Under the pieces are notes generated by a model. The model worked only from the letters and a program-made list of their open reading frames with translations. It ran no database searches and was not told the origin of the DNA. The translations under genes and the position numbers were made by a program. 42,997 nucleotides of DNA from Pirellulaceae bacterium. GTDB taxonomy: Bacteria > Planctomycetota > Planctomycetia > Pirellulales > Pirellulaceae. Positions 34,710 to 42,990 of this stretch are shown here, one piece after another. The DNA lies in contig JANQLU010000073.1 of NCBI GenBank assembly GCA_028280445.1, forward strand, positions 1-42,997, read 5' to 3'. Numbering within the stretch: the first letter of the stretch is position 1; each line of letters starts with the position of its first letter.

Positions 34710-37502
34710 ATGAGCACAACGATCCCTCAACCGACAGAAGGCGATTCAAAAACAATGTCCAACAAATATGTCTACTTTTTTGGCGGGGGACAGGAAAACA
34801 CCGACGGCAATCGCACGATGCGTGAATTGCTCGGCGGCAAAGGGGCCAACCTGGCTGAAATGTCCAATGCAGGTATTCCAGTTCCACCTGGATTTACGGT
34901 CTCAACCGAAGCGTGTGCGATTTACGAAAAACAAGGCGCCTACCCCGCCGAGATGATGGATCAAGTCAAACAGCAATTGAACAAGCTCGAAGAACTCGAA
35001 GGCAAAAAACTGGGCGACACCGAAGATCCTCTCCTGGTTTCCGTTCGTTCCGGTGCGGCCCAATCCATGCCCGGCATGATGGACACGGTTTTGAATCTGG
35101 GAATGAATGACCAGTCCGTCATCGGTTTTATCAACATGACAAATAATCCACGTGCTGGTTGGGATTGTTATCGACGATTTATTGATATGTTCGGAGATGT
35201 TGTCATGGGTCCATCAACGGGCCTGAATCACGAACATTTTGAACACGCACTCGCTGCGTTGAAAACAAAATATGGTGCGGCACAAGACACGGATCTCACA
35301 GCAGAACAACTCGAAGAGCTGGTCGGCGATTACAAAGCCATCTACAAACAACACGTTGGGGCCGATTTTCCACAAGACCCAATGGATCAACTTGAAAAAG
35401 CGATCAATGCGGTTTTCGAATCCTGGCAAAACGAACGAGCCGTCAAATACCGAGTCCTCAACAAAATCACGGGCCTCATCGGTACCGCCGTCAACGTTCA
35501 AACCATGGTCTTTGGAAACATGGGAGATGATTGTGCGACAGGTGTTGCGTTCACTCGTGACGGTTCGACCGGCGAAGCCAAACCGATGGGCGAGTATTTG
35601 ATCAATGCTCAAGGCGAAGATGTTGTGGCCGGTATTCGTACTCCTCAAGACCTGAATGATCTGGCCAACGAATCGGATCCCGGCCTCGTCGACGCAGGTC
35701 AACAATTGCTGGATACGATGGCGATGTTGGAAAAACATTACAAGTATCCGCAGGATGTCGAGTTCACCATCCAGCAGGGCAAACTATACATGTTGCAAAC
35801 TCGGAATGCCAAGCGCGTAGGTATTGCCGGAGTACGTTGGGCGGTTGAAATGGCAACTGGAAAAGATGTCGTCACCGGAGCCGAGCTCCCTCAATTACTC
35901 GATGCGAAACAGGCAATGTGCACGGTCAATGGTGGCGACCTGGAACAATTGTTGTTCCCAATTTTTGACGCCGCCGAAGAAGCGCAAAAACAGCCAATCG
36001 TGACCGGGCTGCCAGCCGGCCCTGGCGCAGCGTTTGGCGAAATCGTGATGGACTCGAAAAAAGCCGAAAACATCAAGAAAGCAAACCCCAATAAAAACTT
36101 GATCCTCGTTCGCCACGAAACGTCGCCCGAAGACGTTGGTGGCATGGGCGCTGCCGCAGGAATCCTGACCAGCACCGGCGGTATGACTTCGCACGCTGCG
36201 GTCGTTGCCCGGGGTTGGGGTAAATGCTGTATCTGCGGTGCAGGCGAATTGAAAATCGATTACGCCTCGGGAACCGTCTCCGTCGGCGACAAAACATATT
36301 CCGAAGGGGACGTGATTTCCCTCAATGGATCCACAGGAAAAGTTTATGAAGGTGAAATCGCTACGGCTTCATCACCGGTGGTTGCAGCCCTGGTCGAAGG
36401 CGATGCAGAAGCTAAGCAACATTGGATCTACAAAATGTACGAAACCGTTTCTGCTTGGGCTGATCAGTACCGTCAGATCGGTGTTCGAACCAATGCCGAT
36501 TCTCCGAAAGACTCCGAAGCGGCCATCGCGTTTGGTGCCGAAGGGATCGGGCTGTGCCGGACAGAACACATGTTTTTCGAAGGTGACCGCATCACCGATG
36601 TTCGCCGGTTTATCCTGGCGGAAACCGACGAAGATCGAAACGCCGCCATTTTGCGATTGCTGCCACATCAACGCGGCGACTTCGAAGGAATTTTCACGGC
36701 CATGAATGGCAAACCGGTAACGATCCGATTGTTGGATCCACCGTTGCACGAGTTCTTGCCACAAACCGAAGCCGACATGGAAAAAATGGCTTCTGAAATT
36801 GGCGTGCCATTGGAAAAAATCAAAGAGCGAGTTTCCGCGCTGCACGAATTCAATCCCATGCTGGGACATCGCGGTTGCCGATTGAGCATCACTTACCCGG
36901 TTCTTTGCAAAATGCAAACGCAGGCAATTATCGAAGCGGCTTGTGCCGTCACCAAAAACGGGATCGATGTTTTGCCGGAAATCATGATTCCATTGATTGG
37001 AACAAAAGCAGAACTGGAATACCTCGAAAAAATTGTCCGTCAGGTTGCCGACGAAATTATTCAACGCGAAAATTCCGCCGTGAAATATCTCGTGGGCACG
37101 ATGATCGAAATTCCGCGGGCAGCCTTAACCGCAGATCAAGTTGCCGAATCAGCTGAGTTCTTCAGTTTTGGTACGAACGATTTGACTCAAATGACGTTTG
37201 GTTACAGCCGCGATGACATCGGCACTTTCCTGCCAGACTACCTGGATAAAAAAATGCTCGAAGTCGATCCGTTTGCACAAATCGACGAGTCGGGTGTTGG
37301 CCAATTGGTCGAAATGGCAGTCGACAAAGGGCGTCAAACGCGTCCCGATCTGAAATGTGGAATCTGTGGTGAACATGGTGGCGAACCCAATTCGGTGAAA
37401 TTCTGTGTCAAAACAGGACTGGATTACGTCAGCTGTTCGCCTTACCGCGTACCCATCGCACGACTAGCCGCAGCACAAGCAGCCGTCGAAGCAGAAAATT
37501 AA
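34710..37502 (+). CDS. ppdK: Pyruvate, phosphate dikinase
   Basis: A 930-residue enzyme that interconverts PEP, AMP and PPi with pyruvate, ATP and Pi. The N-terminal ATP-grasp-type domain shows GGKGANLAEMSNAGIPVPPG and SVRSGAAQSMPGMMDTVLNL. The swivelling phosphohistidine domain has GGMTSHAAVVARGWGKCC, with His495 as the phosphorylated residue. The C-terminal TIM barrel has GLCRTEHMFF, SFGTNDLTQMTFGYSRDD and CGICGEHGGEP with the catalytic Cys886. It is somewhat longer than typical bacterial PPDK (about 875-880). An inner ATG at 34755 would remove 15 residues that look dispensable. Direction of flux cannot be told; next to glycerate kinase, pyruvate formation or PEP supply are both possible. 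Confidence 0.96.
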   Translation: MSTTIPQPTEGDSKTMSNKYVYFFGGGQENTDGNRTMRELLGGKGANLAEMSNAGIPVPPGFTVSTEACAIYEKQGAYPAEMMDQVKQQLNKLEELEGKKLGDTEDPLLVSVRSGAAQSMPGMMDTVLNLGMNDQSVIGFINMTNNPRAGWDCYRRFIDMFGDVVMGPSTGLNHEHFEHALAALKTKYGAAQDTDLTAEQLEELVGDYKAIYKQHVGADFPQDPMDQLEKAINAVFESWQNERAVKYRVLNKITGLIGTAVNVQTMVFGNMGDDCATGVAFTRDGSTGEAKPMGEYLINAQGEDVVAGIRTPQDLNDLANESDPGLVDAGQQLLDTMAMLEKHYKYPQDVEFTIQQGKLYMLQTRNAKRVGIAGVRWAVEMATGKDVVTGAELPQLLDAKQAMCTVNGGDLEQLLFPIFDAAEEAQKQPIVTGLPAGPGAAFGEIVMDSKKAENIKKANPNKNLILVRHETSPEDVGGMGAAAGILTSTGGMTSHAAVVARGWGKCCICGAGELKIDYASGTVSVGDKTYSEGDVISLNGSTGKVYEGEIATASSPVVAALVEGDAEAKQHWIYKMYETVSAWADQYRQIGVRTNADSPKDSEAAIAFGAEGIGLCRTEHMFFEGDRITDVRRFILAETDEDRNAAILRLLPHQRGDFEGIFTAMNGKPVTIRLLDPPLHEFLPQTEADMEKMASEIGVPLEKIKERVSALHEFNPMLGHRGCRLSITYPVLCKMQTQAIIEAACAVTKNGIDVLPEIMIPLIGTKAELEYLEKIVRQVADEIIQRENSAVKYLVGTMIEIPRAALTADQVAESAEFFSFGTNDLTQMTFGYSRDDIGTFLPDYLDKKMLEVDPFAQIDESGVGQLVEMAVDKGRQTRPDLKCGICGEHGGEPNSVKFCVKTGLDYVSCSPYRVPIARLAAAQAAVEAEN

Positions 37503-37537
37503 TAAATGTAAAAGGCAAGGCGTCGGGAGTCAGCAAA

Positions 37538-37722
37538 CGGGAGGGCGAGGCTCCCGCCGAGCCAATACGACTGCGCAAAAGACCAACACGCGTGAGCCTC
37601 GCAAACCACCACTGCGGTAGCCCATTGCTGGCGCTTCGTGCTTGTAAGATTCAGCTCGTAAGATTAGGAAAATAGGCCTTGCCGCTCGCGGAATCCGGCT
37701 CGGCGGGAGCCTCGCCCTCCCG
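37538..37722. repeat. Composite repeat bounded by a perfect 26-nt inverted repeat (family B)
   Basis: The left unit (37538-37563, beginning CGGGAGGGCGAGGCTCCCGC) and right unit (37697-37722, beginning GGCTCGGCGGGAGCCTCGCC) are exact reverse complements over 26 nt. Between them lies a partial family A arm (GCCTTGCCGCTCGC, 37677-37690) and a decayed left arm near 37591. The element fills the space between convergent ppdK and the 37755 gene. Its ends look like short terminal inverted repeats of a small non-autonomous element, or a REP pair. Confidence 0.88.
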
Positions 37723-37754
37723 AATTTATGTCGAGCGGATTGAATTGCATTGGG

Positions 37755-38891
37755 CTAGTCGTCAATTTTTTTGATCGACAACTGAAATGCTGAATCCAAT
37801 TTCACATTGATGGGATAGTGGAGCACAAAGAAAGAATAGTTTTCGGCGCCTCCTAATTTTTCCAGCACTTTATCGATCAAAATCGTAATCCGTTTGTTTT
37901 GAGGTCGCGTTTGTTCGTCGGGCATTCTCGGTTGCATGACGATCTCAGAAACCTGTTCGCGACTTTCGACTCGGAACCGGACTTTGTCTTTCAAAAACAA
38001 AAGTTCGTCGTGAATCTGCTGAGCTTTCGGAATTAGCCAAAAGTAGAGATCGGATGTTTTCCAAGGATCCTCCTGAGTGGGTATCCAGCGGATAACCATA
38101 CACAATTTCGAACCGAAATCCCAAGCGTGCTCTCGCGTACCGATGTCCCCAGAAATTTTTCGCGTGGCATCCTGATAACTGACCGGCAGACGGTCTCCGA
38201 TGATTTCACACAGTGCCTGAAAGGCGTCAGTCGCTTCAGGTTTCAAATCGCGATAAATCGATAAATCGACGCGATTGCCCGGGTATTCGCTGGGGGAAAT
38301 TTGGTTCGCTTCGTCGGACGTTGATTCAGTTTCCGGCAGATCGAGCGAGGTCTCTTTACTAGCGTTTTCCGCTGATTCAGCGGCTTGTTTATTTGTCAAA
38401 TCGGTTGCAGCAATTTGACTCAACTCAACTTCGAGTTTTGTAAAATAACGATTCAACAGACCGAGCGACGTCCGCACACGCGAATGTTCCGCTTTCATTT
38501 TTTGGAGTTCGTGGCCCGACATGCCCCGTTTATCTCTTTCGAGATTGCTCGCCGTCCGGTTCCAGTCCTGGATGCGTTGTTCAAATACCGCTTGAATTCG
38601 CTTGGTATCCTGAACCGCTTTAATTGCGTCGCCACCATGCCGGAATTCTCGTCGAGCGACTTCGATATCAGAAACCAAGTCGGAAACTTGATGCAACACG
38701 CGCCCTTGGATCGTCATCCGCACGGTTTGCAAATTAACTTGGGCTTGCATAAAAACACTAAAGATAGGTTCTGAGCCCGTGTAGGCATGGGAAGAATCTC
38801 GATTTTCCAACTCATCAGGTTGTGAAGAATTGTTTATGTTTTTGACTTCGATATTCATACAACACCGATCGACCGTTTTTGGTAGCAGCAT
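37755..38891 (-). CDS. Coiled-coil protein of unknown function
   Basis: A 378-residue soluble protein with no signal peptide. Residues about 66-165 are helical with heptad-like spacing (VLHQVSDLVSDIEVARREFR, HELQKMKAEHSRVRTSLG), followed by an acidic Ser/Glu linker (ESAENASKETSLDLPETEST), then a C-terminal domain of about 150 residues (CEIIGDRLPVSYQDATRKIS, SDLYFWLIPKAQQIHDELLF, ENYSFFVLHYPINVKLDSAF). No family is recognised. ATG codons at 38891 and 38858 are both possible. It is divergent from the folate gene. Confidence 0.75.
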   Translation of the reverse strand: MLLPKTVDRCCMNIEVKNINNSSQPDELENRDSSHAYTGSEPIFSVFMQAQVNLQTVRMTIQGRVLHQVSDLVSDIEVARREFRHGGDAIKAVQDTKRIQAVFEQRIQDWNRTASNLERDKRGMSGHELQKMKAEHSRVRTSLGLLNRYFTKLEVELSQIAATDLTNKQAAESAENASKETSLDLPETESTSDEANQISPSEYPGNRVDLSIYRDLKPEATDAFQALCEIIGDRLPVSYQDATRKISGDIGTREHAWDFGSKLCMVIRWIPTQEDPWKTSDLYFWLIPKAQQIHDELLFLKDKVRFRVESREQVSEIVMQPRMPDEQTRPQNKRITILIDKVLEKLGGAENYSFFVLHYPINVKLDSAFQLSIKKIDD

Positions 38892-38998
38892 TGTAACTCA
38901 AACAAAATACTCTATTTATCTTTACACCAATTGCTAACCAAATATTCACCGAACGGTAACATTAACAGTTGTTTTCAGTCAGAACAGCGAATCAAACC

Positions 38999-39568
38999 AT
39001 GAACACAACTCCTAAACAGACATTACGTCAACAAATGAAGGCTCGGCGAAACGCTGAAAAAAACCGTGAGCGTTCGAGCGAAATCATCATCAAACGTGTG
39101 GTAGCGCGTCCGGAATTCGCAAGCGCCAACAACGTTTGTTGTTATATCAGTTTTCGCAGCGAAGTTCAGACACGACACCTTGTGAACGATTTGATTGAAA
39201 GTGATAAAACCTTGATCGTGCCGTGGTGTGATGGTCCGATTTTGCAACTGACAGAAATACGTGCGCTCGATGAACTGACTCCGCGGACCCAGGGAATACT
39301 CGAACCGCGTGACGATGTCAGAAAATCCACTTCGCGAAATCGACACGTTGATGATTGCGATGTAGTGATTGTGCCCGGCCTGGCTTTTACAACAGCTGGC
39401 GACCGTCTAGGCTACGGCGCTGGGTATTACGATCGACTCCTGCAAAAATGTTCAGCGCCCAAGATAGGAATCGCCTTTGCCTGCCAAATCGTACCAACGC
39501 TTCCGACAGAACCCACCGATATCAAAATGGACTTCATCGTTACCGAAACTGAAACGTTTTGCTGCTGA
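38999..39568 (+). CDS. fau: 5-formyltetrahydrofolate cyclo-ligase
   Basis: From the ATG at 38999 the protein has 189 residues, the normal family length; a non-ATG frame start at 38969 is unlikely. Landmarks are LRQQMKARRNAEKNRE at the N-terminus, VCCYISFRSEVQTRHLV, and the signature VPGLAFTTAGDRLGYGAGYY followed by DRLL. The enzyme converts 5-formyl-THF with ATP to 5,10-methenyl-THF, recycling a folate by-product. In proteobacteria this gene often follows the 6S RNA gene; I see no convincing 6S structure in the 107-base gap upstream. It converges with the EEP gene 15 bases away. Confidence 0.92.
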   Translation: MNTTPKQTLRQQMKARRNAEKNRERSSEIIIKRVVARPEFASANNVCCYISFRSEVQTRHLVNDLIESDKTLIVPWCDGPILQLTEIRALDELTPRTQGILEPRDDVRKSTSRNRHVDDCDVVIVPGLAFTTAGDRLGYGAGYYDRLLQKCSAPKIGIAFACQIVPTLPTEPTDIKMDFIVTETETFCC

Positions 39569-39583
39569 ACTTTGACGCAAAAA

Positions 39584-40516
39584 CTACCTTAGTCCCGCTG
39601 GTAAATCAAACCGGACACCGATCGGCCGATGGTCGCTGGTTTTTTTGTCGTCTGGAAAATCGCCCTGTCGCACGATGACTTCGCATTGTTTCACCCATCT
39701 TTTTGCGCTGTTTGCGACGAATGCAAAATCCAGCATCGAGTCTTTGAAATTGTCGACATTGTCCCCGTCAGGGTCATACCAGTTGGTATCGATCAATGTT
39801 TTTGGTTTGATCCACATCCAAACATTGTCACGCTGAAATATCTTGAATGCCTCATTGCCGTTTTTCTTGTGGAAATCGTAGTCAAAATTAAAATCGCCGA
39901 GGGCCACAATGGGTAACGTCTGGTCACGTGCCCACTCGACAAGTTTTTTGGCTTGTTCCTGTCGAATTTCTGGCTTGCCTCGCGCCAAATGGAGCGTCAT
40001 CAACAGAAACTCTTCGTGATTCGTTTTGTGCCGCAGATGGACAACCAATGGCGATCGATAGCGCCGTCGGTAATTCATCTCGTGCAATTCCATTTTTCGA
40101 ACCAGCTCAAATTGTTCGGTGTCGAACACGATTTGCAACCGATCTTTGCGGCCCGTTTCAGAATTGATTGCTTTGAAATTTTGTCCGCAAGCTTTTTCAA
40201 ACCGCTCAAACTCGGCCGGATCGACTTCACAAAATGCATAAATTTGTGCGCTGGGCAGTTTTTTTATCTGCTCCGCAATCACAGCGGGGTCGCTTCCGTC
40301 ACTTTCGAGATTCCAGGCAATGGCTTTGACGGTTCGATCCGTAACCGGCAACGTCCCTCGTTGAACATTGAGCTGTTCGTTTTTTTCCCGTTCAAGTTCG
40401 CCATCGGCTGTTTGCGGTTTTTCCAGAGTACATCCACACCACAGCCACAATGCTGCCAAACCCAGCACCAAAACGCGGGTCCGTTTAAAAATATATGCCA
40501 CGAGATTGCTGCCCAT
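39584..40516 (-). CDS. Endonuclease/exonuclease/phosphatase-family lipoprotein
   Basis: A 310-residue protein with a hydrophobic N-terminus (VLVLGLAALWLWCGC) ending in a cysteine at 29, suggesting lipid anchoring, though W-C-G-C is an imperfect lipobox. The catalytic EEP motifs are complete: AWNLES (Asn69), FCEVDP (Glu97), TLHLARG (His176), GDFNFD (Asp208, Asn210) and SDHRP at the end. The fold cleaves phosphodiester or phosphomonoester bonds with a divalent metal; extracellular planctomycete members may hydrolyse nucleic acids or phospholipids. The substrate is unknown. It is divergent from the sulfatase, with a large palindrome between. Confidence 0.88.
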   Translation of the reverse strand: MGSNLVAYIFKRTRVLVLGLAALWLWCGCTLEKPQTADGELEREKNEQLNVQRGTLPVTDRTVKAIAWNLESDGSDPAVIAEQIKKLPSAQIYAFCEVDPAEFERFEKACGQNFKAINSETGRKDRLQIVFDTEQFELVRKMELHEMNYRRRYRSPLVVHLRHKTNHEEFLLMTLHLARGKPEIRQEQAKKLVEWARDQTLPIVALGDFNFDYDFHKKNGNEAFKIFQRDNVWMWIKPKTLIDTNWYDPDGDNVDNFKDSMLDFAFVANSAKRWVKQCEVIVRQGDFPDDKKTSDHRPIGVRFDLPAGLR

Positions 40517-40572
40517 TTTTTTGTCGTGTGTGATTAAAAAACATCGTAAGCGCGAAGCGTTTGTGAGAAAAA

Positions 40573-40649
40573 ATCACAACCCGAAGCGTGAGCGAGGGAC
40601 CGCGATTCGAAGCGGTTTCCGGTCCCTTGCTCACGCTTCGGGTTATGAT
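40573..40649. repeat. Long palindromic repeat, family D
   Basis: Two 30-nt arms (40573-40602 beginning ATCACAACCCGAAGCGTGAG; 40620-40649 ending CACGCTTCGGGTTATGAT) pair with two mismatches around a 17-nt loop. Read through, it encodes NPKRERGT, a peptide I recall from spurious planctomycete open frames, suggesting a widespread element; that recall is unverified. It lies between the divergent EEP and sulfatase genes, not at a 3' end, so a terminator role is unlikely. Confidence 0.85.
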
Positions 40650-40799
40650 TGAACTGCAACTTTTATTCACCGCGTTACATTCTTTGCTGCCAAGCCAAGG
40701 AAAAATATTTACATTTCTCCGTCCCTCAATTAACTTTTCTAACGCGCTGCGTGCGTTTGTCCAGTCCGCCTTTTTAACTTTCAACCGTAAATTGTTGTT

Positions 40800-42314
40800 A
40801 TGTTTCGCAAAAATTTTGTATTCGTTCTTTTGTTATTCATCATTTTGTCGCAACACGTCGTTGCAGACCGACCCAATATTGTCGTGATCTATACCGACGA
40901 TGTCGGGTTTGGAGATGTCGGCTGTTATGGAGCCACTGGAGTTGCGACGCCGCATATCGACCGTCTGGCCAAGGAAGGTTTGCGATTTACCGACGCCCAT
41001 TGTTCGGCAGCGACCTGCACGCCGTCACGTTTTACATTGCTGACCGGCACCTACGCCTTTCGAAACAAACGCGCCAGAATTCTGCGAGGCGATGCGCCAT
41101 TGATTATCAGTTCGGACACGCCCACCATCGCATCGGTTTTAAAACAGGCCGGCTACCGCACAGGCGTTGTTGGGAAATGGCACCTGGGTCTGGGCGACGG
41201 CAAAATCAATTGGAATAAAACCGTTAAACCAGGGCCCAACGAAATTGGGTTCGATTATCATTTCTTGATTCCTGCGACAGGCGACCGTGTGCCCTGTGTC
41301 TACTTGGAGCAGGGAAAAGTAGTTGACCTCGATCCATCGGACCCGATCAAAACCAGTTACGGAAAAAAAATCGGCAACGCGCCAACGGGCAAAGACAAAG
41401 CTGCCCGCGCCAAACTCAAACAAAATTGGTCACACGGACACAATTCGTCGATTATCAACGGGATATCGCGAATTGGGTTTATGACCGGCGGGAAAAAAGC
41501 ACGTTGGGTTGACGAAGACATGGCGGATGTGATCAGCCACAAAGCTGTTCAGTTCATCGACAAAAATAAAGACAAACCGTTTTTCCTGTTTTTTTCAACT
41601 CACGATATCCACGTTCCGCGAGTTCCCCACTCGAGGTTTGTCGGCAAAAGCAAAATGGGGCTACGGGGAGATGCGATTGTCCAGATGGATTTTTGTGTTG
41701 GCGAGATACTGAAAAAACTGGATCAATTAAAACTCAACCGGAAAACACTCGTCATCTTTACCTCCGACAATGGGCCGGTCCTGGATGATGGATATGTGGA
41801 TGGTGCCAATGAAAAATTGGGCAAACATCAACCCGCCGGAATTTATCGTGCTGGTAAATATTCCTGCTTCGAAGGTGGAACGCGAGTTCCGTTTATTGTT
41901 CGATTTCCCGGCAAGATCAAAGCCAACACGGTTTCCAAGGCGCTATTAGGACAGGTTGATTTGGCTAACACCTTTACCAAGCTGGCTGGCGGAAAAATTC
42001 CTGAAACCGGATTCATCGACAGTCGTGATTGCACCAAAGCCCTGTTCGGCAACGACGAGGTTGGCCGCCCACATTTGATCCATGAGGCCAACAAACTGGC
42101 CATTCGGGTTGGTCACTGGAAATTCATTCCTGGTGGTGGGCGAACTCGTGAAAAACTTGGACCTTGGAACGGTGTGAAAATTCCCGAAACCGGTTTCTTG
42201 TTTAATTTGACCGACGATCCCAGTGAAAAGAAAAACTTGGCTCGCGAAAATCGCCAACAGGTCGAAAAGATGACAGCGTTGTTGAAAAAAATTCGGGCCA
42301 ATGCTGACCAGTAA
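40800..42314 (+). CDS. Secreted sulfatase
   Basis: A 504-residue alkaline-phosphatase-superfamily sulfatase. A signal peptide spans about 1-22 (FVFVLLLFIILSQHVVA, then DRPN). The metal-binding start is NIVVIYTDDVGFGDVGCYG (Asp33, Asp34). The active-site cysteine that must be converted to formylglycine is Cys73 in CTPSR, within AATCTPSRFTLLTGTY. GKWHLGLG, SDNGP and GGTRVPFIVRFPG follow in the usual order. It should hydrolyse sulfate esters, probably of algal or other polysaccharides, outside the cytoplasm. A maturase (anSME or FGE) is needed in the genome but absent here. Exact substrate class is not assignable by eye. Confidence 0.95.
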   Translation: MFRKNFVFVLLLFIILSQHVVADRPNIVVIYTDDVGFGDVGCYGATGVATPHIDRLAKEGLRFTDAHCSAATCTPSRFTLLTGTYAFRNKRARILRGDAPLIISSDTPTIASVLKQAGYRTGVVGKWHLGLGDGKINWNKTVKPGPNEIGFDYHFLIPATGDRVPCVYLEQGKVVDLDPSDPIKTSYGKKIGNAPTGKDKAARAKLKQNWSHGHNSSIINGISRIGFMTGGKKARWVDEDMADVISHKAVQFIDKNKDKPFFLFFSTHDIHVPRVPHSRFVGKSKMGLRGDAIVQMDFCVGEILKKLDQLKLNRKTLVIFTSDNGPVLDDGYVDGANEKLGKHQPAGIYRAGKYSCFEGGTRVPFIVRFPGKIKANTVSKALLGQVDLANTFTKLAGGKIPETGFIDSRDCTKALFGNDEVGRPHLIHEANKLAIRVGHWKFIPGGGRTREKLGPWNGVKIPETGFLFNLTDDPSEKKNLARENRQQVEKMTALLKKIRANADQ

Positions 42315-42344
42315 CTGCGATCAAAACAGCGAAAAACATGCTTG

Positions 42345-42503
42345 TTATTCGTGTTCAGAATGCTCTTCACCACGAGTCGGAGACTGTCTGTTTTTGTCCA
42401 ATCGGATCGATCTAGAATCCTCGTTTGGAGAAACATCGTTTTGCTTTTTGGCACAACCAAAAACCGAAAGTGATAGTGCAAAAAACACTGTGCAAATTGC
42501 CAA
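42345..42503 (-). CDS. Candidate small lipoprotein, start unresolved
   Basis: A 52-codon frame reads from a TTG at 42503 as a hydrophobic stretch (AICTVFFALSLSVFGC) ending in a lipobox cysteine, followed by a hydrophilic tail (AKKQNDVSPNEDSRSIRLDK) to a TAA. This is a classical lipoprotein signal. An ATG at 42514-42516 (MRRF) is in another frame: a seven-base T homopolymer (A at 42502-42508 on the plus strand) separates them, and losing one T would give MRRFLAICTVFFALSLSVFG followed by the lipobox Cys. The start is therefore TTG, or the gene is frameshifted in the homopolymer, or slippage occurs. No homologue can be checked here. Confidence 0.45.
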   Translation of the reverse strand: MAICTVFFALSLSVFGCAKKQNDVSPNEDSRSIRLDKNRQSPTRGEEHSEHE

Positions 42504-42799
42504 AAAAACGTCTCATTCTGGCGTTTCGGAATAACGAAAAATATGTGTTTATTGGGCTTTGATTCTAACACGGAATAATCTAACATTGACGCAGTAAATT
42601 CGTCGGACCCGTCAACTGCATATCTCCCTCGCCTCAATCACCAAAGATTAGCAGCTACTGAGTTTTTTCTAGAAGGATCAAAAGATACCTTTAATTTAAT
42701 TATTGGTAATCGCAATACATGCGCATCAACGCGCACTAGCCGTACGTAGTGACTGCCCTCATTTCGTGCGGCATTTTTTATGCGCTTACAACGATAGTC

Positions 42800-42821
42800 G
42801 TAGGGCCGGTTCCCATCGGCC
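42800..42821. repeat. Single REP-like unit, family C
   Basis: GTAGGGCCGGTTCCCATCGG followed by CC: the same 22-nt unit as at 25189-25210 with three changes, including the leading GTAG. No inverse partner follows, so this is a solo unit. Confidence 0.75.
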
Positions 42822-42883
42822 GTTGGTCAAAATCACCAGTTGTGAGGCAGTCATTTGCGACCGATACAAACACGACGCGCAAG

Positions 42884-42912
42884 CGAGTGGTTTGACCGCG
42901 CAAAACCACTCG
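42884..42912. repeat. Perfect short hairpin, family E
   Basis: CGAGTGGTTT (42884-42893) and AAACCACTCG (42903-42912) are perfect complements with a 9-nt loop (GACCGCGCA). The preceding bases (ACACGACGCGCAAGCG) read KHDAQAS in one frame, a phrase I recall from spurious planctomycete frames, so this may be another genome-wide repeat. A T-run is absent. Confidence 0.6.
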
Positions 42913-42922
42913 AAACTATGAA

Positions 42923-42990
42923 GGAAACCTCCGTCGAGCAAAAATTGAAACATTCTCAAGTTTTCGTTTCATTCACCGCCGGAGGTTTCC
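42923..42990 (+). promoter_or_regulatory. Nested hairpin over a possible ribosome-binding site at the window edge
   Basis: GGAAACCTCCG (42923-42933) and CGGAGGTTTCC (42980-42990) pair perfectly. Inside, TGAAAC (42946-42951) and GTTTCA (42966-42971) form a second stem. The 3' arm contains GGAGG (42981-42985) five bases before an ATG at 42991 that runs off the window. If that ATG starts a gene, the hairpin would hide its ribosome-binding site. It could instead be one more dispersed palindrome. Confidence 0.4.

Noticed and set aside
36372..37064. 230-codon minus-strand open frame
   Set aside because: Antisense to the PPDK barrel domain, rich in Phe/His/Asn as expected for a shadow frame.
38892..38998. 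6S RNA next to the 5-formyl-THF cyclo-ligase gene
   Set aside because: The gap is only 107 bases and shows no long rod-like pairing.
42113..42637. 174-codon minus-strand open frame
   Set aside because: Largely antisense to the sulfatase end; the neighbouring frame with a lipobox is the better candidate.
42703..42921. 72-codon plus-strand open frame
   Set aside because: Runs through repeat families C and E and has no protein features.
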